The notes under the pieces: generated by a model | Told to the model about the DNA's origin: nothing | What the model saw: only the letters and a program-made list of their open reading frames with translations | Databases searched by the model: none | In this document: piece after piece, positions 13,864-15,130 of the stretch | Position numbering within the stretch: the first letter of the stretch is position 1 | Layout: the number at the start of each line of letters is the position of its first letter | DNA from: Candidatus Dormiibacterota bacterium | GTDB taxonomy: Bacteria > Chloroflexota > Dormibacteria > Dormibacterales > Dormibacteraceae | Assembly: GCA_003151665.1 (NCBI GenBank) | Contig: PLYD01000093.1 | Location: 8,368-23,497, forward strand | Length of the DNA: 15,130 bases | Reading direction: 5' to 3' | Position numbers and translations under genes: made by a program

Positions 13864-13891
13864 GGATCGCAGATCGGCCCGCGCACAGCCG

Positions 13892-13897
13892 TATGGT
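13892..13897 (+). promoter_or_regulatory. Candidate -10 box (TATGGT) of the PPOX gene, leaderless spacing
   Basis: TATGGT (TANNNT) ends exactly 6 nt before GTG 13904, the same distance as at csoR. The gene has no Shine-Dalgarno, so a leaderless mRNA is likely. Confidence 0.4.
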
Positions 13898-13903
13898 GAT
13901 CAC

Positions 13904-14350
13904 GTGGCCAGCTGGGGCGAGCTCGAGGCGGCTGAACCCGAGTTCGCATCACGGATGCGGTCGTTGATGACGTCGCGCAAGCACCTCACTATGGCCACGC
14001 TGCGGCGCGATGGCTCACCTCGCATCAGCGGCACCGAGGTGGAGCTCGTCGACGGACAGCTGCGGCTAGGATCGATGCCGCGCGCGGTGAAGGCTATGGA
14101 TTTGCGTCGAGATCCGCGCATTGCGATTCACGGACCGACCGAGGATCCGCCTTCAAGCGCGCCCGCTGCCTGGAAAGGCGAGGCGAAGATCGCCGGCACC
14201 GCCACCGAGATCGAATCTGATGATCCTGCCCATCGCTTTGTCATCGACATCCAGGAGGCGGTCATCACCCATCTGAACTATGCCGGCGATCGCCTGGTTG
14301 TCGAGTCGTGGAGCCCTGCACGCGGCCTGCGCACATTTGAGCGCGAGTGA
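13904..14350 (+). CDS. Pyridoxamine 5'-phosphate oxidase-like (PPOX-class) flavin/F420 protein
   Basis: This 148-residue split-barrel protein is typical of the PPOX group: LTMATLRRDGSPRISGTEVEL (28-48) forms the first strands, RAVKAMDLRRDPRIAIHG (60-77) the flavin-site helix and strand, and GEAKIAGTATEI (92-103) a later strand. Members use FMN, F420 or heme; actinobacterial and Chloroflexota versions often use F420, but this cannot be decided here. It is not the biosynthetic PdxH, which is longer. GTG 13904 is chosen because it begins the family N-terminus and has a -10 box 6 nt before it. The nearby ATG 13893 is out of frame. It ends inside a hairpin and is convergent with the LURP-one-related gene. 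Confidence 0.87.
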   Translation: MASWGELEAAEPEFASRMRSLMTSRKHLTMATLRRDGSPRISGTEVELVDGQLRLGSMPRAVKAMDLRRDPRIAIHGPTEDPPSSAPAAWKGEAKIAGTATEIESDDPAHRFVIDIQEAVITHLNYAGDRLVVESWSPARGLRTFERE

Positions 14351-14362
14351 CGTCCACTCGCG
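14342..14362. terminator. Bidirectional hairpin terminator between the PPOX and LURP-one-related genes
   Basis: Arms CGCGAGTG (14342-14349) and CACTCGCG (14355-14362) form a perfect 8-bp stem around an ACGTC loop, followed on the plus strand by TTTA. It includes the PPOX stop codon and lies 12 bp from the convergent gene's stop. The U-tract is short, so termination may be partial. Confidence 0.6.
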
Positions 14363-14373
14363 TTTAGGCGGGC

Positions 14374-14880
14374 TCAGTGGTGTTCGCTCTGCTCCTCAGC
14401 GATCTCGTCGACGCAGATGGCGGCCGCCAGTAGCAGGGCCGGGTCTTGTCCTGGGCCGATGGCGACTCCGTACGAGTCGGTGACCGTGAACCAATCCTTT
14501 GATATGTGGGCGACCGCGACGCCGTTGCTCGTGATCCCGTATTCGTGGCTGGTGATGTTGCCCTCCGCCTCGTACGTGGTCCCCCCCTCCACGTGAATCG
14601 TGTAGTGCTGGTGGAGGAAGGTCAGAAGCTTCTTCGTCACCGTCGCAACAAGCTTGTCGTCGCGAAGGATTTTCATCGTCGGCCGGACGGCAAGCAGCTT
14701 GGACTCGATGGTCAGCAGCTCAGATCCATTGGGGTCTTCGAGCACGAACGTCTCGCGAAGGCTGAACGCTTTCCCGTCCACCTTGTACACCTGCTCGCCC
14801 TGCTCGTTCTCGATCCAGAAGTCCTCGCCGATCGAGAAGAGCTTGCGCTGCAGCCTATACCGGCTCCAGTTGTCAGACAT
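14374..14880 (-). CDS. LURP-one-related (LOR/YxjI, tubby-like fold) protein
   Basis: This 168-residue protein fits the LOR/YxjI family, a 12-stranded barrel around a helix, related to tubby and phospholipid scramblase C-termini. Family words are RYRLQRKLFSIGEDFWIENE, GEQVYKVDGKAFSLRETFVL, AVRPTMKILRDDKLVATVTK and the C-terminal helix DPALLLAAAICVDEIAEE. In plants and bacteria the role is poorly known; membrane or lipid association has been proposed. ATG 14880 overlaps the last 8 nt of the upstream GNAT gene, so the two are translationally coupled. A His-containing acidic tail (EEQSEHH) ends the protein. Confidence 0.88.
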   Translation of the reverse strand: MSDNWSRYRLQRKLFSIGEDFWIENEQGEQVYKVDGKAFSLRETFVLEDPNGSELLTIESKLLAVRPTMKILRDDKLVATVTKKLLTFLHQHYTIHVEGGTTYEAEGNITSHEYGITSNGVAVAHISKDWFTVTDSYGVAIGPGQDPALLLAAAICVDEIAEEQSEHH

Positions 14881-15130
14881 TGGATCCGAACTCTATCTCA
14901 TAAACCGGCAGGTCCCGACCCGTATCCGGAGCCGTGACGCTTCCCATCAGCCTGGCTCCCATCCGTTCGTAGAAGCCCGACGCGTTTGGGTCCGCCTCGA
15001 GGGTCATGCGCTTGGCGCCTTGGGCCCGAGCCCGCTGTACCGCTTCCTCCCACATCAGCCGGCCCACGCCCGACCCGATGTTCGCCGGGAGCAAGAAGAA
15101 GTTGTCGAGCAGGAGGCCGTCGGGCATGGG
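14873..15130 (-). CDS. GNAT-family N-acetyltransferase, N-terminus missing (cut by right edge)
   Basis: About 85 C-terminal residues of a GNAT acetyltransferase are present. The strand-beta4 segment LLLDNFFLLPANIGSGVGRL holds the acetyl-CoA pyrophosphate loop (NIGSGVG, matching Q/RxxGxG/A). It is followed by helix alpha3 WEEAVQRARAQGAKRMTLEA and NASGFYERMGARLMG, the usual motif B. The frame continues to the window edge (a Pro codon precedes the first visible ATG, 15127), and GNAT domains need about 60-80 more residues on the N-terminal side, so ATG 15127 is internal. It ends overlapping the LOR gene by 8 bp. The acceptor substrate cannot be told. Confidence 0.88.
   Translation of the reverse strand, partial: PMPDGLLLDNFFLLPANIGSGVGRLMWEEAVQRARAQGAKRMTLEADPNASGFYERMGARLMGSVTAPDTGRDLPVYEIEFGSNV

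Noticed and set aside
1..15130. CRISPR arrays, tRNA/rRNA genes, mobile elements, attachment sites
   Set aside because: I read both strands and saw no regularly spaced repeats, no clear cloverleaf, no transposase or integrase, and no long terminal repeats.

Overview
The window is GC-rich chromosomal DNA from a free-living bacterium. It has short intergenic gaps, GTG/TTG/CTG starts, proline-serine-threonine linkers, zinc-ribbon membrane proteins and several genes that look leaderless. Together these suggest a soil or sediment member of the Chloroflexota/Dormibacterota or Actinomycetota. That placement is inference: no rRNA or other marker gene is present. I see no tRNA, CRISPR array, phage gene, transposase or insertion sequence.

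Layout. (1) 1-3413, minus strand: a three-gene unit of a PrsW-like intramembrane protease with a zinc ribbon at each end, a zinc-ribbon/one-TM/extracytoplasmic protein (stop and start directly abutting), and an MMPL/RND-type exporter that runs off the left edge. (2) 3414-3685: a non-coding gap with stem-loops. (3) 3686-6168: msrA and a divergent MFS exporter with very close start sites, then a small membrane-anchored protein whose stop shares a CTAG with the convergent osmC stop. (4) 6165-8971, minus: a secreted protein gene broken by two compensating one-base frameshifts (perhaps a third near its start), a beta-propeller lipoprotein apparently coupled to it, and osmC with its own likely promoter. 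(5) 9121-10332, plus: an M29-type aminopeptidase with the catalytic Tyr position changed to Phe. (6) 10394-12782, minus: csoR, a permease-YHS fusion and a class I methyltransferase, with a perfect CsoR-type operator in front of csoR. (7) 12859-15130: a nitroreductase divergent from csoR, a VOC protein, a PPOX-class flavin protein, a LURP-one-related protein, and a GNAT acetyltransferase cut by the right edge.

How they may work together. The clearest regulated module is csoR plus permease-YHS: a metal-responsive (probably Cu(I)) repressor controlling a membrane permease whose C-terminal cysteine domain can bind metal. The nitroreductase shares the same 76-bp intergenic region and could be co-regulated. 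MsrA, OsmC, the nitroreductase and the PPOX protein give the region a redox-repair flavour, but they are not one operon. The PrsW-like/zinc-ribbon/MMPL unit is the most system-like part without an obvious function. Its first protein lacks two residues normally thought essential for PrsW proteolysis, so it may sense or scaffold rather than cut.
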